Below, piece after piece: positions 61,645-64,000 of a DNA stretch of 64,000 bases. The stretch is from Exiguobacterium alkaliphilum 12/1 (GTDB lineage Bacteria; Bacillota; Bacilli; Exiguobacteriales; Exiguobacteriaceae). The stretch covers positions 62,001 to 126,000 of the forward strand of contig NZ_JJMW01000041.1 of the NCBI RefSeq assembly GCF_000714435.1, in the 5' to 3' direction. The number at the start of each line of letters is the position of its first letter. The stretch's first letter is position 1. Both the position numbers and the translations under genes were made by a program. Below the pieces are notes generated by a model that saw only the letters and a program-made list of their open reading frames with translations, ran no database searches and was not told the origin of the DNA.

Positions 61645-63270
61645 ATGATTACAGTAAATAACGTAAGTCTCCAATTCGGTGGACGCAAGTTGTTCGAAGA
61701 CGTGAACATCAAGTTCACACCAGGCAACTGTTACGGCTTGATCGGCGCAAACGGCGCCGGGAAGTCAACATTCTTGAAAATTCTTGCCGGCGAGCAAGAG
61801 ACGACAACAGGTGACGTCAGCTTCTCACCAGGCGAACGCCTCGCCGTCCTCAAACAGGACCATTATGCGTACGAAGACCAAGCGGTACTCGAGACGGTCA
61901 TCATGGGCCACGAGCGTTTGTATCAAGTCATGAAAGAGAAAGACGCCATCTATATGAAGGAAGATTTCTCTGACGAAGACGGCATGCGTGCAGCCGAACT
62001 CGAAGGCGAATTCGCCGAGATGAACGGTTGGGAAGCTGAATCAGAAGCTGCGATGGTCCTTCAAGGACTCGGCATCACGGACGCGTCCCACCACAAGCTC
62101 ATGAGCGAGCTCACAGGGGGCGAGAAAGTCAAAGTCCTCCTTGCGCAAGCACTCTTTGGCAAACCTGACATTCTTCTCCTCGATGAGCCGACGAACGGTC
62201 TTGACCTCAAGGCGATCCAATGGCTCGAAGAGTTCTTGATCAACTTCGAGAACACGGTCATCGTCGTATCCCACGACCGTCACTTCTTGAACAAAGTGTG
62301 TACACACATGGCCGACCTCGATTTCGGGAAAATCCAGTTGTACGTCGGAAACTACGATTTCTGGTACGAGTCGAGCCAACTCGCTTCACGCATGGCCAAC
62401 GACCAGAACAAGAAAAAAGAAGAAAAGATCAAAGAGCTTCAAAACTTCATCGCCCGTTTCAGCTCGAACGCCTCGAAGGCGCGTCAAGCGACGTCGCGTA
62501 AGAAGTTGCTCGATAAAATCACGCTCGACGATATCCGTCCGTCATCACGTCGCTACCCGTTCGTCGGGTTCTCGATGGAACGTGAAATCGGGAACGACGT
62601 GCTCTACGTCGACAACGTCTCGAAGACGGTTGACGGTGTGAAAGTACTTGACAACGTCACGTTCTCATTGAACAAGACGGACAAAGTCGCATTCGTCGGC
62701 CGTTCGGACGTCGCCATCACGACGCTCTTCAAAATCATCATGGGTGAGATGGAGCCAGACACAGGTACGGTCAAATGGGGCGTGACGACGACACAGTCGT
62801 ACTTCCCGAAAGACAACTCAGAATACTTCGAAGGCTCGGATAAGAGCATCTTGGATTGGTTACGCCAATTCTCACCAGCAGACGAGTCGGACACGTTCCT
62901 TCGCGGCTTCCTCGGACGCATGCTCTTCTCAGGCGAAGAAGTCATGAAGAAAGCATCGGTCCTCTCAGGGGGCGAGAAAGTGCGCTGCATGCTCTCGAAA
63001 ATGATGCTCTCGAACTCGAACGTCCTCGTCCTCGACGATCCGACGAACCACTTGGACCTCGAGTCGATCACAGCGCTCAACAACGGCCTCGAGTCGTTCA
63101 AAGGCGTGCTCCTCTTCAGCTCGCATGACCATCAGCTCATCTCGACGATTGCGACGCGCATCATCGAAGTGACGCCGAACGGGATTGTCGACAAGGAAGC
63201 GACGTACGATGAGTTCCTCGAGAACGAATCGCTGCAACAGCAAGTCGAGTCACTCTATCAGAACGCATAA
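61645..63270 (+). CDS. ABC-F family ATPase (YkpA/YbiT-like)
   Basis: The 541-residue protein has two ATPase domains and no membrane region. Domain 1 has Walker A GANGAGKST and signature LTGGEKVKVLLAQALF with Walker B ILLLDEPTNGLD; domain 2 has an atypical Walker A region (VGRSDVAITTLF, lacking GKS/T) and LSGGEKVRCML with VLVLDDPTNHLD. The start, ITVNNVSLQFGGRKLFEDVNIKFTPGNCYG, matches the Bacillus YkpA / E. coli YbiT group. The degenerate second Walker A is a normal feature of that group in my memory but should be checked. GAGGGATCC precedes the ATG; a perfect palindromic terminator follows. Confidence 0.9.
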   Translation: MITVNNVSLQFGGRKLFEDVNIKFTPGNCYGLIGANGAGKSTFLKILAGEQETTTGDVSFSPGERLAVLKQDHYAYEDQAVLETVIMGHERLYQVMKEKDAIYMKEDFSDEDGMRAAELEGEFAEMNGWEAESEAAMVLQGLGITDASHHKLMSELTGGEKVKVLLAQALFGKPDILLLDEPTNGLDLKAIQWLEEFLINFENTVIVVSHDRHFLNKVCTHMADLDFGKIQLYVGNYDFWYESSQLASRMANDQNKKKEEKIKELQNFIARFSSNASKARQATSRKKLLDKITLDDIRPSSRRYPFVGFSMEREIGNDVLYVDNVSKTVDGVKVLDNVTFSLNKTDKVAFVGRSDVAITTLFKIIMGEMEPDTGTVKWGVTTTQSYFPKDNSEYFEGSDKSILDWLRQFSPADESDTFLRGFLGRMLFSGEEVMKKASVLSGGEKVRCMLSKMMLSNSNVLVLDDPTNHLDLESITALNNGLESFKGVLLFSSHDHQLISTIATRIIEVTPNGIVDKEATYDEFLENESLQQQVESLYQNA

Positions 63271-63271
63271 G

Positions 63272-63307
63272 AAAAATCGATCGGCCGCGGCCGATCGATT
63301 TTTTTAT
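63272..63307. terminator. bidirectional palindromic terminator
   Basis: AAAAATCGATCGGCCG and CGGCCGATCGATTTTT form a perfect 32-bp palindrome followed by further T residues. It serves the ABC-F gene and the convergent lipoprotein gene. Confidence 0.88.
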
Positions 63308-64000
63308 TTGACCTCGATGGTCTCCATGATGTGTTCATGGATGTCATGTCCTTTCGTCACATGGACTTGGACGTTGTATGGGCCCGCCTCGGTGAACGTG
63401 TGCTCCCCTGTGTACACACCGTCCGCTTCCTCAAGTTTCACCCATTCATGCTTTTCAGCCCCGTCTTTGAATACCTCGAGTTGGACGTCAGCCCCTGTCA
63501 GCATCTCGTGATCAATCTCCACGTTCACGTTGAACGGTTGCGGTTCGTTCACCGTCGCTTGTTTCGGTTCAAGCACAATCTCAGCGCCGGCGTGGTGATG
63601 ATGATCGCTCGTTTCTTCGGCTTCAGCCGCCGTTTCCGGATGACCGACCGTCACGTTCGTCGTCGGCATCGTGTGCATCGACCGCGCCGTCACATGGACT
63701 TGCACCGTATAGACCGCTTCGTCAGCGAACGTCGTCTCGACTTCGTATACCCCGTCTTCCGTCAGGGATGCCTTCATCATCTCGCTGTCTTCTTTCGCCC
63801 CGTTCTTCCATACCTCGAATTTGATTTCGTCGGCATCGTCGACCGCCTCGCCGTCTTGCGTGACACGAACCGACAAGGTGACGGTTTCCTCCTTGTCAGC
63901 TGTCGCCGGTACGTTCAATTCGGCTTCGACAGGCTCCATGGATTGAACGGTTTCAGATGCGTGATCCACCTCTTCCGTCCCACAAGCCCCGAGCATCAAA
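63304..64000 (-). CDS. lipoprotein with two YtkA/FixH-like domains, N-terminus cut by the window edge
   Basis: The frame is open to the right edge, so the start of the signal peptide is missing. The visible part begins at the lipobox LGAC. Two similar Ig-like domains follow (about residues 30-118 and 140-230 of the visible part); both contain a YTVQVHVTARS or YNVQVHVTKGH strand and a VTLSVRVTQDG or FNVNVEIDHEM strand, as in YtkA/FixH-like proteins linked to copper or cytochrome oxidase maturation. The linker carries SDHHHHAG, a possible metal site. It is likely anchored outside the membrane; the exact role is inferred. Confidence 0.8.
   Translation of the reverse strand, partial: LMLGACGTEEVDHASETVQSMEPVEAELNVPATADKEETVTLSVRVTQDGEAVDDADEIKFEVWKNGAKEDSEMMKASLTEDGVYEVETTFADEAVYTVQVHVTARSMHTMPTTNVTVGHPETAAEAEETSDHHHHAGAEIVLEPKQATVNEPQPFNVNVEIDHEMLTGADVQLEVFKDGAEKHEWVKLEEADGVYTGEHTFTEAGPYNVQVHVTKGHDIHEHIMETIEVK

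Overview
The window looks like a chromosomal segment of a Gram-positive Bacillales bacterium, most probably Exiguobacterium or a close relative. The support is an overall GC content a little above 50% by eye, strong AGGAGG-type ribosome binding sites, frequent GTG and TTG starts, many compact bidirectional terminators, and proteins of Bacillus type (LutABC, PpaC, Xpt-PbuX with a purine riboswitch, YfmM- and YkpA-like ABC-F proteins). The genus is inferred. No rRNA, tRNA, CRISPR array or transposase was recognised.

Layout: 1-1866 is the end of a queuosine precursor operon (queC partial, queD, queE, queF). 1893-5230 holds small membrane and housekeeping genes, including a membrane protein with a natural histidine-rich tail, a GNAT acetyltransferase and a TrmH-type methyltransferase. 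5338-9219 has a sugar PTS permease behind three operator-like dyads spaced exactly 22 bp, a phosphatase-fold hydrolase and an MFS exporter. 9250-14492 contains purine and nucleobase uptake: an NCS2 permease and the riboswitch-controlled xpt-pbuX operon. 14581-21411 has an NAD(P)-binding protein, an ABC-F ATPase, a DUF418 protein, PpaC, small proteins and a LacI regulator co-transcribed with a 77-residue protein behind a perfect 16-bp palindrome. 21650-26009 has an AzgA purine permease and lutABC. 26052-34324 has a PadR/DUF4097 module, an orphan histidine kinase, glucose dehydrogenase, a CorC-type protein, a 5'-3' exonuclease, and a divergent dioxygenase-like protein and HxlR regulator.

34326-36476 is the most rearranged housekeeping region: three DnaA-box-like sequences lie before an S66 peptidase, and beyond it a headless TPR gene abuts a headless MFS transporter tail. 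36499-42386 has DoxX (with an FNR/CRP-type dyad), a cold-shock gene with a long leader, a cytoplasmic beta-helix protein and an oligo-1,6-glucosidase. 42500-45624 has an AraC regulator, then a cell-wall protein with a duplicated domain and an MPETG anchor, directly followed by a sortase with a C-terminal Fn3-like domain. 45671-49306 is a Fur-box-controlled ferric iron ABC transporter. 49373-53191 is a TetR/RND efflux pair. 53239-56994 has a DUF1963 protein, a CidA/LrgB pair, PepT and an OsmC protein.

The clearest acquired island is 57000-60772. It is sharply AT-rich and carries a beta-class DNA methyltransferase, a PD-(D/E)XK nuclease-like protein and a gamma-class N6-adenine methylase, tightly overlapping. 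A run of eight A residues separates the nuclease frame from the second methylase frame; with seven A the two would be one long restriction-modification polypeptide. The window ends with a SpoIIM-family protein, a YkpA-like ABC-F ATPase and a two-domain lipoprotein cut by the edge.
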